Assembly: GCF_002269385.1 (NCBI RefSeq)
Contig: NZ_CP022957.1
Location: 2,475,001-2,539,000 of the forward strand
DNA: 64,000 nucleotides
Source: Maribacter cobaltidurans
GTDB lineage: Bacteria; Bacteroidota; Bacteroidia; Flavobacteriales; Flavobacteriaceae
Direction: 5' to 3'
The translations under genes were made by a program, and so were the position numbers. Each line of letters opens with the position of its first letter. Within the stretch, counting starts at the first letter, position 1. Below are positions 36,475-46,450 of the stretch, piece by piece. The notes beneath the pieces are model-generated. The model searched no databases and was not told the origin of the DNA. It was given only the letters and a program-made list of their open reading frames with translations.

Positions 36475-39400
36475 TGCGAAAAATTATAGAATATTTTATA
36501 AGGTACCATGTTGCGGTCAATGTGGTAGTGATTTCTTTCGCCCTTTTCGGTATAGTAGGGGCCAAATCACTCAAGTCCTCCTTCTTTCCTTTGACGGATT
36601 CCAAGAATATATCCATTACAATTACATATCCGGGTGCATCGCCACAGGAGGTAGAGGAAGGTATTGTTCTTAAAATTGAGGATAATTTAAAAGGATTGGA
36701 AGGTGTTGACCGTGTTACCTCCACCTCAAGGGAAAATAGTGGGACTATCAATATCGAAATAGAAAAAGGAAGGGATATTGATTTTATGCTTCTTGAAGTC
36801 AAGAACGCAGTAGATAGGGTTCCTACGTTCCCAACGGGTATGGAGCCATTGGTGGTGTCAAAATTGGAAGCCGTACGCCAAACAATTTCCTTTGCCATTA
36901 GCGGAGAGAACATTCCATTGGCCACTTTAAAAAATGTAGGTCGCCAGATAGAAAACGATTTAAGGGCCATTCCAGGAATTTCCCAAATAGAGATTTCAGG
37001 ATTTCCCCAAGAAGAAATAGAAATAGCGGTTAATGAAAATAGTCTATTGGCTTACGGAATTTCATTTCAAGAGGTGGCTACTGCAGTTGGTAATGCCAAT
37101 ATTTTGGTAACGGGCGGTAATATAAAGACAGATGCCGAAGAATATCTAATTAGGGCAAACAATAGATCGTATTACGGCGATGAACTATCCAATTTAATAG
37201 TCAAGGCAGACCCTTCCGGTAGTACGGTACGGTTAAAGGATGTTGCCGACATACGCGATCGTTTCGCTGAAAACCCAAATGCCACATATTTTAATGGAAA
37301 CTTATCAGTAAATACCTCTATAACAAGTACGAATACGGAAGACTTAATTCAATCTGCCGAGGATGTTAAGGCATATATCGAGGAGTTCAACCAAAAGTAT
37401 AGCAATGTTAAATTGGATATAGTTTCGGATCAGTCCGAAACCTTGGTGCAACGAACACAACTTTTGACGGAGAATGCCATTATGGGTATGATCCTGGTTC
37501 TGGTCTTTCTTTCGTTATTCTTAAACACAAGATTGGCATTTTGGGTAGCTTTTGGTTTACCGGTGGCATTCTTAGGAATGTTCGTTTTTGCCGGATTCTT
37601 TAATGTGACGATAAACGTTCTATCGCTGTTCGGTATGATTATCGTAATCGGGATTTTGGTAGATGATGGTATCGTAATCGCGGAGAATATTTACCAGCAT
37701 TATGAAAAAGGTAAATCTCCTGTACAAGCTGCCGTGGATGGTACTATGGAAGTTTTGCCTCCAATTATTTCTGCTATTATCACTACCCTTCTGGCCTTTT
37801 CCATTTTCTTGTTTTTGGACAGTAGAATTGGGGAATTCTTTGGAGAGGTATCGGTAATCGTAATATTAACCTTGGTAGTTTCCTTGGTTGAGGCATTGAT
37901 TATTTTACCGGCCCACTTGGCACATTCGAAGGCCCTACAGCCTTTGGATAAAAAACCAAAAAAAGGATTGGCAAAGGCTTTTGCCAAACTTAGGGTAATC
38001 AATGATTCAGGGGATAAGTTAATGGTTTGGATGCGGGATAAACTTTATAGTCCGGCACTTAGGTTCGCCATGAAATATAAAATACTAACCTTTAGTTTTT
38101 TCGCTGTGGCATTGATTCTAACCTTCGGCTCCGTTGGGGGCGGAATTATTAGAACTGCATTTTTCCCTAGGGTGGCCAGTGATAGGGTAGGCATTGAGCT
38201 GCAAATGCCCAATGGTACCAACGAAAAAATTACGGACTCCATTATCTCCATGATTGAGGATAAGGCAGTAATCGTAAATCAGGAATTGACCGATAAATAT
38301 TTACAGGGAACCGATAAGATGATGTTCGAAAATATGATCAGAAGAATCGGGCCAGGTTCATCAAGCGCAGAATTAACGATAAACCTATTACCTGGGGAGG
38401 AACGACCGGATGAGGTAGTTTCGGATATGGTTACCCGTAGAATTGAAGAATTAGTAGGTCCGGTTATCGGTGTGGAAAGTTTGATCTACGGTTCTGGTGG
38501 TAATTTTGGAGGATCTCCCGTTTCCGTTTCCTTGTTGGGAAATAATATTGAAGAACTAAAAGCGGCCAAAAATGAACTGAAGGGTATACTTCAGAATAAT
38601 TCCAGGCTAAAGGATATTTCGGATAATGATCCCGCGGGTATCAAGGAAATAAGACTTCAGTTAAAGGAAAATGCATATCTGTTAGGGCTAGACCTAAGAA
38701 CAGTAATGAACCAGGTACGTGCAGGTTTCTTTGGGGTACAGGCACAGCGCTTTCAAAGGTCACAGGATGAAATTAGGGTTTGGGTACGATATGATCGGGA
38801 AGATCGATCTTCCATAACCAATTTGGATGATATGCGAATCGTAACTCCAACGGGCGACCGTGTTCCTTTAAAAGAAATTGCAGAATATACTATTGAACGT
38901 GGCGATGTCGCGATTAATAGATTGGAAGGTAGAAGGGAAATTCAGGTTTCTGCGGATATGAAGGATATCAAGGATAGCCCAACGGAGATTATGGCAGAAA
39001 TTCAGAATGTCATCATGCCCGATATTCAGTCTAGATACCCGACCGTAACGGCCTCCTATGAGGGGCAGAACAGGGAACTGGGGAAACTAACAGGGTCCTT
39101 AAAAGTTGTAGGTCTTTCCATCTTGCTTCTTATTTACATAACCATCGCTTTTACGTTCAGAAGTTTTAGTCAGCCTTTGATGTTGCTATTGCTGGTTCCC
39201 TTTAGCTTTACTGCGGTGGCCTGGGGGCATTGGATACATGACTTTCCCATTAACGTGCTTTCCATATTGGGAATCATAGCCTTAATCGGAATTATGGTGA
39301 ATGATGGTCTGGTGTTAATCGGAAAGTTTAATTCTAACCTGAGGGAAGGAATGACTTTTGATTCGGCCATTTATGAGGCGGGTAGGTCTAGGTTTAGAGC

Positions 39401-39743
39401 TATTTTCTTGACATCCGCTACCACTATTGCCGGTTTGGCTCCGTTAATGATAGAAACCAGTAGACAGGCACAATTCCTAAAGCCAATGGCCATTTCCATT
39501 GCCTACGGAATAGGAATAGCTACGATATTGACGTTGCTAATGTTGCCCTTGTTTTTATCGTTTGGCAATAACTTAAAATCCAAGAATAGAATGTTGGCTT
39601 CCGGTCATAAGATTACCAAGGAAGAGGTGGAAAGGGCCATCCTTGAAAAAAGGGAAGCAGAGCATTTGGAAGGTATAAAACATCAGGGACTAAATGGATC
39701 GTTGACCAAAGACGAAGCATATCATAAAGAAGAAACCTTATAA
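36474..39743 (+). CDS. RND efflux permease (HAE1/AcrB-like)
   Basis: The proton-driven pump subunit of a tripartite exporter. The 1089-residue protein has the RND layout: one N-terminal helix, a large periplasmic loop, helices 2-6, a second large loop and helices 8-12. Conserved segments include PGASPQEVEE, LGMFVFAGFFNVTINVLSLFGM, LVDDGIVIAENIYQ and GIMVNDGLVLIGKFN. The family exports drugs, lipids or other small hydrophobic molecules; the substrate is unknown. The stop shares a base with the tolC start. Confidence 0.95.
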   Translation: MRKIIEYFIRYHVAVNVVVISFALFGIVGAKSLKSSFFPLTDSKNISITITYPGASPQEVEEGIVLKIEDNLKGLEGVDRVTSTSRENSGTINIEIEKGRDIDFMLLEVKNAVDRVPTFPTGMEPLVVSKLEAVRQTISFAISGENIPLATLKNVGRQIENDLRAIPGISQIEISGFPQEEIEIAVNENSLLAYGISFQEVATAVGNANILVTGGNIKTDAEEYLIRANNRSYYGDELSNLIVKADPSGSTVRLKDVADIRDRFAENPNATYFNGNLSVNTSITSTNTEDLIQSAEDVKAYIEEFNQKYSNVKLDIVSDQSETLVQRTQLLTENAIMGMILVLVFLSLFLNTRLAFWVAFGLPVAFLGMFVFAGFFNVTINVLSLFGMIIVIGILVDDGIVIAENIYQHYEKGKSPVQAAVDGTMEVLPPIISAIITTLLAFSIFLFLDSRIGEFFGEVSVIVILTLVVSLVEALIILPAHLAHSKALQPLDKKPKKGLAKAFAKLRVINDSGDKLMVWMRDKLYSPALRFAMKYKILTFSFFAVALILTFGSVGGGIIRTAFFPRVASDRVGIELQMPNGTNEKITDSIISMIEDKAVIVNQELTDKYLQGTDKMMFENMIRRIGPGSSSAELTINLLPGEERPDEVVSDMVTRRIEELVGPVIGVESLIYGSGGNFGGSPVSVSLLGNNIEELKAAKNELKGILQNNSRLKDISDNDPAGIKEIRLQLKENAYLLGLDLRTVMNQVRAGFFGVQAQRFQRSQDEIRVWVRYDREDRSSITNLDDMRIVTPTGDRVPLKEIAEYTIERGDVAINRLEGRREIQVSADMKDIKDSPTEIMAEIQNVIMPDIQSRYPTVTASYEGQNRELGKLTGSLKVVGLSILLLIYITIAFTFRSFSQPLMLLLLVPFSFTAVAWGHWIHDFPINVLSILGIIALIGIMVNDGLVLIGKFNSNLREGMTFDSAIYEAGRSRFRAIFLTSATTIAGLAPLMIETSRQAQFLKPMAISIAYGIGIATILTLLMLPLFLSFGNNLKSKNRMLASGHKITKEEVERAILEKREAEHLEGIKHQGLNGSLTKDEAYHKEETL

Positions 39744-41104
39744 TGACACATTTTAGATTAACAATTTTCCTTTTACTGTCTTCCGTTCTAGTCGTTGCAC
39801 AAGAAAATTTGCTTTCCAAGGAGGAGGCGGTAGCCAAGGCATTGGAAAATAATTTTGGAATAATTATCGCAAAAAATCAAATTGATATTGCAGGGAACAA
39901 CGCCAGTTTACTCAACTCAGGGTATTTGCCTACGCTTACGGGTACGGCAGGAGCCAACTACACCAATAACGAAAGTCGCCAGGAATTTCCAGGTAGGTTT
40001 GATAGTATTGGCAACCCTCAGGCCGATGTTAGCTTAAGCGGACTTGAAAGTCAGCGATACAATGCAGGATTAAATTTAAATTATACCTTGTTTGATGGAT
40101 TGGGTAGGTTCTATAATTACAAAAGGCTTAAGGAGCAATATCAGTTATCGGAGTTGCAAGCACGAGAGACCATTGAAAATACAATGCTCCAAATGTTCAG
40201 TGTTTATTTTGAAATTGCCAGGCTAACCGAGAACAGAAATGTACAATTGGAGGCTCTGGAAATTTCAAAACAGCGTATCACAAGATCAGAATATGCCTTT
40301 GAATATGGACAAAATACCAAATTGGACATTCTTAATGCCCAGGTGGACGTGACCAATGACAGTATCAATTTATTGAATACGGAACAACAATTGGAAAACG
40401 CAAAAAGGGATTTAAACGTACTCTTGAATCAAGACTTAAGTTCAAATTTTGTGGTCGATACGCTAGTCTCTTTTACCCCCAGGATTACCTTGGTGGATTA
40501 TATGGAACAATCCATATCGAATAACGTGGCCATTTTGCAAACGGAGCAAAACCTTAAGATCAATGCCTATGATATCAAGGTAAATAAATCAGGATATCTT
40601 CCCACTATTGGCCTTACGGGGTCCTATGGATGGAACAGAAGTCAAAATCCGGATCAAGTATTCTTTACCGGGCAGGTTTTCCCGGGGACCAATAGTACGC
40701 AGCTAAGTTTTGGACTTGGTGCCAGTTTAACGTGGAACCTATTTGATGGCGGAGGTACCGCAGTGCGGGTAAAAAATGCCAAGATTACCTATGCAAACCA
40801 AGAGTTATTGCGAAAGCAAGTAGAACTGGAGGTTAATAGGGACATGCAAAATGCCATGGCCATTTATGAAAATAGACTTCGAATATTTAAAATTCAGGAA
40901 CAAAACGTAGTCACCAACCAAAATAATTTTGAACGTTCGAGGGAACAATTTCAATTGGGAAGGATTACTTCTATTGAATTCAGGCAGGCACAGATAAATT
41001 TATTGAATGCACAAACCAATAAGAATTTGGCAAAGTACGATGCTAAATTGGCAGAACTACAGTTGCTTCAGCTTACAGGGCAATTACTGAATATTGAAAT
41101 ATGA
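39743..41104 (+). CDS. TolC-family outer-membrane efflux channel
   Basis: The outer-membrane exit duct of the RND system. The 453-residue protein has a signal peptide ending VLVVAQ and two OEP repeats of long helices, with the typical TLFDGLGRFYNYKRLKEQY and LTWNLFDGGGTAVRVKNA segments. Its stop overlaps the start of the next gene by 4 bases (ATGA). Confidence 0.94.
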   Translation: MTHFRLTIFLLLSSVLVVAQENLLSKEEAVAKALENNFGIIIAKNQIDIAGNNASLLNSGYLPTLTGTAGANYTNNESRQEFPGRFDSIGNPQADVSLSGLESQRYNAGLNLNYTLFDGLGRFYNYKRLKEQYQLSELQARETIENTMLQMFSVYFEIARLTENRNVQLEALEISKQRITRSEYAFEYGQNTKLDILNAQVDVTNDSINLLNTEQQLENAKRDLNVLLNQDLSSNFVVDTLVSFTPRITLVDYMEQSISNNVAILQTEQNLKINAYDIKVNKSGYLPTIGLTGSYGWNRSQNPDQVFFTGQVFPGTNSTQLSFGLGASLTWNLFDGGGTAVRVKNAKITYANQELLRKQVELEVNRDMQNAMAIYENRLRIFKIQEQNVVTNQNNFERSREQFQLGRITSIEFRQAQINLLNAQTNKNLAKYDAKLAELQLLQLTGQLLNIEI

Positions 41105-41808
41105 TAGCCGCAGGTCAACAAATAACGACGAGCAATATGTATAATGACAAAACGGACAAGGAAATTTTGGAGGTGTTGGAACAACATGCTCTATTGACCT
41201 TTGAATCCCAGCTTCAATTAAAGGAAGAAATAAATAGAAGGGGCCTATCATTGGATATTTCAAGTTTGGACGCTGCCATTGATGATAAGATTGCCCGAAT
41301 TAAAAACTTTGAATATTTAAAAGATTTTGGTTTTAAGGCTGAGACCATCGATAATAGATTCTTGGTTACCAGAACCCTCAACGCGGTTTTAACGGATGTT
41401 TTTGCGGTTTTACTAGGTTTGGTCGCCTTTTTTATCGGAATTAACGGGGCGATAAATCTCGTATTGACCTTTATAAATGGCGATGAAGTAGATGTGTTTA
41501 CCCTGGCCGTAAAATTTGCCATGGCCGGGCTGCTTTTCGTTGGAATCCGATTCTTTAGTGGACTCAAGCGTTTGTTTGACTATGCTGGTTTTGAACTGGC
41601 CCGGAAGAATGGGGAGATTACGCTTAAAAAGAGATTCGATATAAAGTTGGAGGAAATTCAGGCCAAACCCTCAGATTTAATTTTGCACAGGGAAGAGGAT
41701 GATTTGGGACTCCAATTGGGCAATGAGGTAATCTTTACTTCCAATGCCGAAAATTTGATACAAAGAATGACCTTGGAGGAATTGACCAAAAGACTCAAGG
41801 GAAATTAA
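41101..41808 (+). CDS. Membrane protein of unknown function in the RND operon
   Basis: A 235-residue protein that I do not recognise. The N-terminal 85 residues are charged and helical, including TDKEILEVLEQHALLTFESQLQLKEE (shown in part). Two membrane helices follow at about 92-120 and 135-157. The rest is polar and ends TLEELTKRLKGN. The start at 41101 overlaps the tolC stop; an ATG at 41137 is an alternative. Translational coupling with tolC links it to the pump, but a role in export is not shown. Confidence 0.75.
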   Translation: MIAAGQQITTSNMYNDKTDKEILEVLEQHALLTFESQLQLKEEINRRGLSLDISSLDAAIDDKIARIKNFEYLKDFGFKAETIDNRFLVTRTLNAVLTDVFAVLLGLVAFFIGINGAINLVLTFINGDEVDVFTLAVKFAMAGLLFVGIRFFSGLKRLFDYAGFELARKNGEITLKKRFDIKLEEIQAKPSDLILHREEDDLGLQLGNEVIFTSNAENLIQRMTLEELTKRLKGN

Positions 41809-41820
41809 TCGGCAATCCCC

Positions 41821-42003
41821 ATGTATGAACATTTTTTTCAATGCCCTTATTGCTGGGAGGAGGTATCTATGCTTATGGATTCATCCATTACGGACCAAAC
41901 GTATATAGAAGATTGTGAGGTCTGTTGTAATCCTATAGAGATAACAGCTAAATTTCGGGAAAATGTGTTGGTCTCTTTTGAAGCCAAGGAAATAGGACAA
42001 TAA
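41821..42003 (+). CDS. CPXCG-motif cysteine-rich protein
   Basis: A 60-residue protein with two cysteine knuckles, CPYC (8-11) and CEVCC (32-36), that should bind one zinc ion. It matches the small Cys_rich_CPXG family found in many proteobacteria and Bacteroidota, whose function is unknown. It starts 12 bases after the membrane protein gene and ends next to the convergent DUF2807 gene, so it closes the RND operon. Confidence 0.85.
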   Translation: MYEHFFQCPYCWEEVSMLMDSSITDQTYIEDCEVCCNPIEITAKFRENVLVSFEAKEIGQ

Positions 42004-42681
42004 TTACATTTCCTTTATTTTCCCTCCAAATACCTTGTCCTTTTTCACGTTTTTGGGGTTTCCATAGATATATATGGAGCCACCTGCCTTTACCTTGGCG
42101 TTTACTTCTTCCGATGCTTTTACATCTGCCCTGCCACCAGCCATAACGGTAACCATGGTTTCGGATGTGTCCAAACCTTTACAATACGCCTTGCCTCCTG
42201 TATTGACAGATATTTCTTGTTTTTTACTGGTTCCAGTTAGGGTTACTTCACTTCCGGATACGGCACGGACATTAACCTCGTCCAAGGAAACTTTTAGGTC
42301 TATAATTCCGCCTTCCTGTCCCTTGATTTCCACTTTGGAGGCCTTAAATGTTACATCGGAGATAATCTTGGCATTCTCGTTCGCATCGATTAAAATCAAA
42401 TCCTCTGTATAATATAAGGTGCCTTTCGCTTCGTCTCCATCCATAAAATTACCAAATTCCATCTTTATCTTAAGAAGTCCGTTCTTGTTGGAAATATTAA
42501 CCTCATCCTTGTCATCGCCGGTAATGACCAATTTGTTTTCGTTACTTTTTACCAAGGAAACCACAATGCGGTCGTATACCTTCAACTCTGTAAATTTCTC
42601 TAAGGTCTTGGTATTTGCTTTTTGGGCGAAGCATACGGGAACAATAAACAGTAGCGAAACGGATAGTAACCAATTTTTCAT
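42004..42681 (-). CDS. Exported DUF2807 (head-GIN domain) protein
   Basis: A 225-residue protein with a signal peptide ending VPVCFAQ. The rest is a right-handed beta-helix-like putative auto-transporter adhesin head (DUF2807): FTELKVYDRIVVSLVKSNENKLVI followed by short beta repeats such as VNVRAVSGSEVTLTGTSK (each shown in part). These proteins are surface or periplasmic and of unknown function. The gene is convergent with the CPXCG gene and directly abuts it. Confidence 0.88.
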   Translation of the reverse strand: MKNWLLSVSLLFIVPVCFAQKANTKTLEKFTELKVYDRIVVSLVKSNENKLVITGDDKDEVNISNKNGLLKIKMEFGNFMDGDEAKGTLYYTEDLILIDANENAKIISDVTFKASKVEIKGQEGGIIDLKVSLDEVNVRAVSGSEVTLTGTSKKQEISVNTGGKAYCKGLDTSETMVTVMAGGRADVKASEEVNAKVKAGGSIYIYGNPKNVKKDKVFGGKIKEM

Positions 42682-42736
42682 TTTAATCTATTCTTTTAGT
42701 GGTTGTTGGGAAATGTATTTTATAATAAATATTCTT

Positions 42737-42744
42737 CAAATATA
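42737..42744 (-). promoter_or_regulatory. -7 element of the DUF2807 gene
   Basis: TATATTTG on the minus strand matches TAnnTTTG, 56 bases upstream of the ATG at 42681. No exact TTG at -33. Confidence 0.5.
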
Positions 42745-42776
42745 TTAGGAATTCCATTGTATTGGAAGAAAATAAG

Positions 42777-43622
42777 TCATCGTATGGATTTTCTGTACTC
42801 CGTAGGCGTAACTCCCTTTATTTCCTTGAACCTTCTATTGAAATTGGATTGGGACTGGAAACCGCATCCTTCTGCGATATTCATAATAGCATCGTTCTTG
42901 GATTGTGCCAGCTGTTGACAGGCATGTTCTACCCTATAGGAAATCAAAAAATCAAAAAAACTCTGATTCGTATGTTTTTTAAAGAACCTACAAAAGGAAT
43001 TCTTGGTCATATATGTCAGTTCGGCAACCTCTTCCAAGCTAATGGGTCTTTTAAAATTTTGGATAACCAAATCGAATATCCGCTGAAGCCTTTCCCCTTC
43101 GTCCAAGCTCCGTATTTTTGATGGTGCCCCAAGCGATAGACTTTTTATAGGCACTTCACAGAACCGTTTTAACAGATGTAGCAGGCCCAAAAACCGGTCC
43201 AATCTATTTTTATCCTCCATTTTTTGTAGGATTAGGCCTAGTTCCTTTTGGTTTTCCAAAATTTTAAAGCCATTCTGGACCTTGGTAAAAAATGACTTTA
43301 AGTACTGAAGTTCCAATAAATCAAAAAAGTCCTTTCCAAAGGACTCATTCGTAAAAAAGAGGGTATACATTTTGGAGGTGGACTTATCCGTTCCCTCGCT
43401 TTTAAATAGGTGGGGCATGTTACTACCCAAAACGAACAGATCATTTGGATGATAAGGATGGATACTATCCATAAGGACCAGCTTACCGTGCCCCCTACTT
43501 ATATAACTAATCTGTATCTCTTCATGCTGATGCAGCTTATCATAGAAGCGGATTTCTTCATCAATCTGGAAAACCAGATTCTCGGATGGCGATTTTGGAA
43601 TGATAAACGGAAGTACCTTCAT
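42777..43622 (-). CDS. AraC-family transcriptional regulator (divergent from hydroxyproline cluster)
   Basis: A 281-residue regulator with an N-terminal cupin-like sensing domain (HEEIQISYISRGHGKLVLMD) and a C-terminal double helix-turn-helix (about 185-281; SLEEVAELTYMTKNSFCRFFK and FQSQSNFNRRFKEIKGVTPTEYR, shown in part). It is transcribed away from the DapA-like gene across a 140-base gap. That layout suggests it senses an amino acid such as hydroxyproline and controls the cluster; this is inference. Confidence 0.92.
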   Translation of the reverse strand: MKVLPFIIPKSPSENLVFQIDEEIRFYDKLHQHEEIQISYISRGHGKLVLMDSIHPYHPNDLFVLGSNMPHLFKSEGTDKSTSKMYTLFFTNESFGKDFFDLLELQYLKSFFTKVQNGFKILENQKELGLILQKMEDKNRLDRFLGLLHLLKRFCEVPIKSLSLGAPSKIRSLDEGERLQRIFDLVIQNFKRPISLEEVAELTYMTKNSFCRFFKKHTNQSFFDFLISYRVEHACQQLAQSKNDAIMNIAEGCGFQSQSNFNRRFKEIKGVTPTEYRKSIR

Positions 43623-43762
43623 GTCTTAGGAGTAGTTTCAATTATTCATGAAATGTAATGAATATATAAGTTGTATGGTAATTTAGTATTGGTAATTGGT
43701 AAAATCGAATTAATGATTTTTTAATTGTATAGCTAATTTTACGAAAACAAAATTAAAGTAAT

Positions 43763-44692
43763 ATGGCACTTTCATGGAGCGGGGTAATGCCCGCGGTTAC
43801 GACAAAATTCACAAAGGAGGGAAATTTGGACTTGGATATGTTTCAAGTAAATATAGAGGCTCAGTTAGCTGCTGGGGTAAACGGAATTATCTTGGGCGGC
43901 ACTCTTGGCGAGGCAAGTACCTTAACGGGAACAGAAAAAGAGACCCTATTAAAAAAGACGGTTGAAATTGTGGATGGCCAGGTTCCCGTTGTCCTTAACA
44001 TAGCAGAACAGACAACACAGGGAGCTATAGAAGCGGTAAAGGCTGCCGAGAGAAATGGGGCTTCAGGTCTTATGATGTTGCCTCCAATGCGCTATAAGGC
44101 GAACGATTTGGAAACGGTGACTTACTTTCAAGAAGTGGCAAGAAGTACGGATTTGCCCATTATGATCTACAATAACCCTATTGATTATGGTATCATGGTG
44201 ACTTTGGATATGTTCGAAGTTTTACTCCAAGAGGAGAACATTACGGCCGTAAAGGAGAGTACACGGGATATTTCCAATGTAACACGAATAAAGAATAGGT
44301 TTGGTGACCGACTCAAAGTTTTGACAGGTGTGGACACCTTGGGTCTAGAGAGTTTGTTGATGGGTGCCGAAGGATGGGTAGCCGGTTTGGTATGTGCATT
44401 TCCCGCGGAAACTGTAGCCATTTATAAATTGGCAAAGGCCGGTAGGATCAAAGAGGCTCTAGAAATTTACAGATGGTTCCTCCCCCTATTGGAACTGGAC
44501 ATTAATCCGCAACTTGTGCAGAACATAAAATTGGCCGAAGTAGCCACAGGTATAGGCACGGAAAATGTTAGGGCACCAAGACTTCCGTTGCAAGGTGCTG
44601 AACGGGAAAGGGTTTTGAAAATAATTGAAATTGGAATGGCGAACAGACCTCAATTGCCCGATTATCTCGAATTGGAAGAAATCATGGCATAA
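43763..44692 (+). CDS. DapA-family lyase/deaminase, probably 1-pyrroline-4-hydroxy-2-carboxylate deaminase
   Basis: A 309-residue class I aldolase-like enzyme of the dihydrodipicolinate synthase family. The Schiff-base Lys164 is in AVKEST, and Tyr136 lies in MIYNNP; the GGTLGEASTL loop replaces the usual GTTGE. Biosynthetic DapA is unlikely because of the neighbours: a hydroxyproline epimerase and a D-amino-acid dehydrogenase. In that pathway a DapA homologue deaminates pyrroline-4-hydroxy-2-carboxylate to 2-oxoglutarate semialdehyde. The exact reaction is inference from context. Confidence 0.85.
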   Translation: MALSWSGVMPAVTTKFTKEGNLDLDMFQVNIEAQLAAGVNGIILGGTLGEASTLTGTEKETLLKKTVEIVDGQVPVVLNIAEQTTQGAIEAVKAAERNGASGLMMLPPMRYKANDLETVTYFQEVARSTDLPIMIYNNPIDYGIMVTLDMFEVLLQEENITAVKESTRDISNVTRIKNRFGDRLKVLTGVDTLGLESLLMGAEGWVAGLVCAFPAETVAIYKLAKAGRIKEALEIYRWFLPLLELDINPQLVQNIKLAEVATGIGTENVRAPRLPLQGAERERVLKIIEIGMANRPQLPDYLELEEIMA

Positions 44693-44702
44693 ACTATAGA
44701 AC

Positions 44703-46445
44703 ATGGCACTTCGAATTTTTAAGCAGCATCTTGTCTTTGGCCTATGGGTATTCTTGGCCGGAATGAACCTTTACGCCCAAAACTTCAATAACGGTACTGA
44801 AGCATTGGAGAAAATCATAGGGGAGGTTGAGAAGTTTAAATTGTATGATCGAAGCGAGTACCCATTGGGCAGATATCTGCCCGAGGTATATGAAAAAGAT
44901 GCCCAATTTGCCGCTAAAAAACTCGAAGATCTTGGCAATATTGACCTAGAGACACTTTCCGAAACGGAAAGGATTTCCTTGGAATTGCTAAAATTCAGTC
45001 TTCAAAATAGGGTGGATGAGTACAATTTTGGACTTTATTTAAACCCGATACAGGCGGATCAAGGTTTTCACCTTAGCCTAAATTATCGCATTAGGCCCAT
45101 TCGCGATTATGAAAGTGCCAAGGAATATTTGAATGTTCTTGATGATATGCCCCGTTTCGCGGATGAGCACTTTCAAATATTGCGTATCGCACTGGAGAAG
45201 AAGGTCTCACAGCCCAAGGTAATTTTTGACGGATATGAATCCACCTATAACCAGCATATTAGCGTAGAAGTTGAAGAAAATCCATTTTATGCTCCTTTCA
45301 AGGAGCTACCTGCTTCACTTACCCAAGCACAAAATGATTCTATTTTGAATGCGGCCAAAGTGGCCATAGCTGAATCGGTGGTTCCTACCTTTAAAAAAAT
45401 AAAACTCTTTTTTGAATCGGAATATATACCCAACACCCGAAATAGTGTGGGTATTTCAGATACCCCAGGTGGATCGAAGTTGTACCAGAATAGGGTAAAC
45501 TATTATACCACGACCGACAAGTATACTGCGGATGATATACACGAAATAGGGTTAAAGGAAGTAGCAAGGATAAGGTCTGAAATGGAAGAGATTATCAAAT
45601 CGGTCGGATTCAAGGGAAGTTTTGTCGACTTTTTGGAGTTCCTCCGTACCGATGAACAATTTTATGTAACGAATGGGGAGGATTTATTGAAGGAAGCTAG
45701 GAACATTGCAAAACAGATCGATGCAAAATTACCCACCTATTTTTCAACCCTACCCAGAAAACCTTATGGTGTAAAAAAAGTACCGGATGCCTTAGCGCCA
45801 AAATATACAGGGGGTCGCTACTCGGGTTCCCGTAGTCCAACGGAGCCGGGCTATTATTTGGTCAATACCTATAAATTGGACAGTAGGCCCTTGTATGTCC
45901 TGCCTTCCCTGACACTTCATGAGTCGGTTCCTGGACATCATTTGCAGGGCAGCCTTAATCAGGAAATGTCGGATAGTATTCCACAGTTTAGAAAAAATAT
46001 GTACCTATCTGCTTTTGGTGAGGGTTGGGCGCTGTATACCGAGTTTTTGGGAGATGAGATGGGTATGTATAAAACGCCTTATGAGAAGTTCGGAAAACTG
46101 ACTTATGAGATGTGGAGGGCCGCCAGATTGGTTGTGGATACCGGAATCCATGCCAAAGGATGGACCAAACAGCAAGTATTGGATTTTATGAAGAATAATA
46201 CGGCACTGTCCCTTCATGAAATCAATACCGAAACGGACCGATATATTGCATGGCCCGGACAAGCTTTATCCTACAAAATGGGAGAACTAAAGATTAGGGA
46301 ACTGAGAAAAAGGGCAGAAAATGAATTAGGACCAAATTTTGACATCAGAAAATTCCATGAAGTCATTTTAGGACAAGGTACGGTAACCCTACCTATTTTG
46401 GAAAGAAGGGTAAATACGTATATTGAAAATGTAAAAAAGAGCTGA
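44703..46445 (+). CDS. Exported DUF885 metallopeptidase-like protein
   Basis: A 580-residue DUF885 protein with a signal peptide ending GMNLYAQ. The likely zinc site is in LHESVPGHHLQGSL (an HExxxGHH arrangement) with ALYTEFLGDEMG downstream. Some family members act as peptidases. Its place between the deaminase gene (10-base gap) and the hydroxyproline epimerase gene (5-base gap) suggests that it releases hydroxyproline or proline from peptides in the periplasm; this is inference. Confidence 0.88.
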   Translation: MALRIFKQHLVFGLWVFLAGMNLYAQNFNNGTEALEKIIGEVEKFKLYDRSEYPLGRYLPEVYEKDAQFAAKKLEDLGNIDLETLSETERISLELLKFSLQNRVDEYNFGLYLNPIQADQGFHLSLNYRIRPIRDYESAKEYLNVLDDMPRFADEHFQILRIALEKKVSQPKVIFDGYESTYNQHISVEVEENPFYAPFKELPASLTQAQNDSILNAAKVAIAESVVPTFKKIKLFFESEYIPNTRNSVGISDTPGGSKLYQNRVNYYTTTDKYTADDIHEIGLKEVARIRSEMEEIIKSVGFKGSFVDFLEFLRTDEQFYVTNGEDLLKEARNIAKQIDAKLPTYFSTLPRKPYGVKKVPDALAPKYTGGRYSGSRSPTEPGYYLVNTYKLDSRPLYVLPSLTLHESVPGHHLQGSLNQEMSDSIPQFRKNMYLSAFGEGWALYTEFLGDEMGMYKTPYEKFGKLTYEMWRAARLVVDTGIHAKGWTKQQVLDFMKNNTALSLHEINTETDRYIAWPGQALSYKMGELKIRELRKRAENELGPNFDIRKFHEVILGQGTVTLPILERRVNTYIENVKKS

Positions 46446-46450
46446 TTTGT

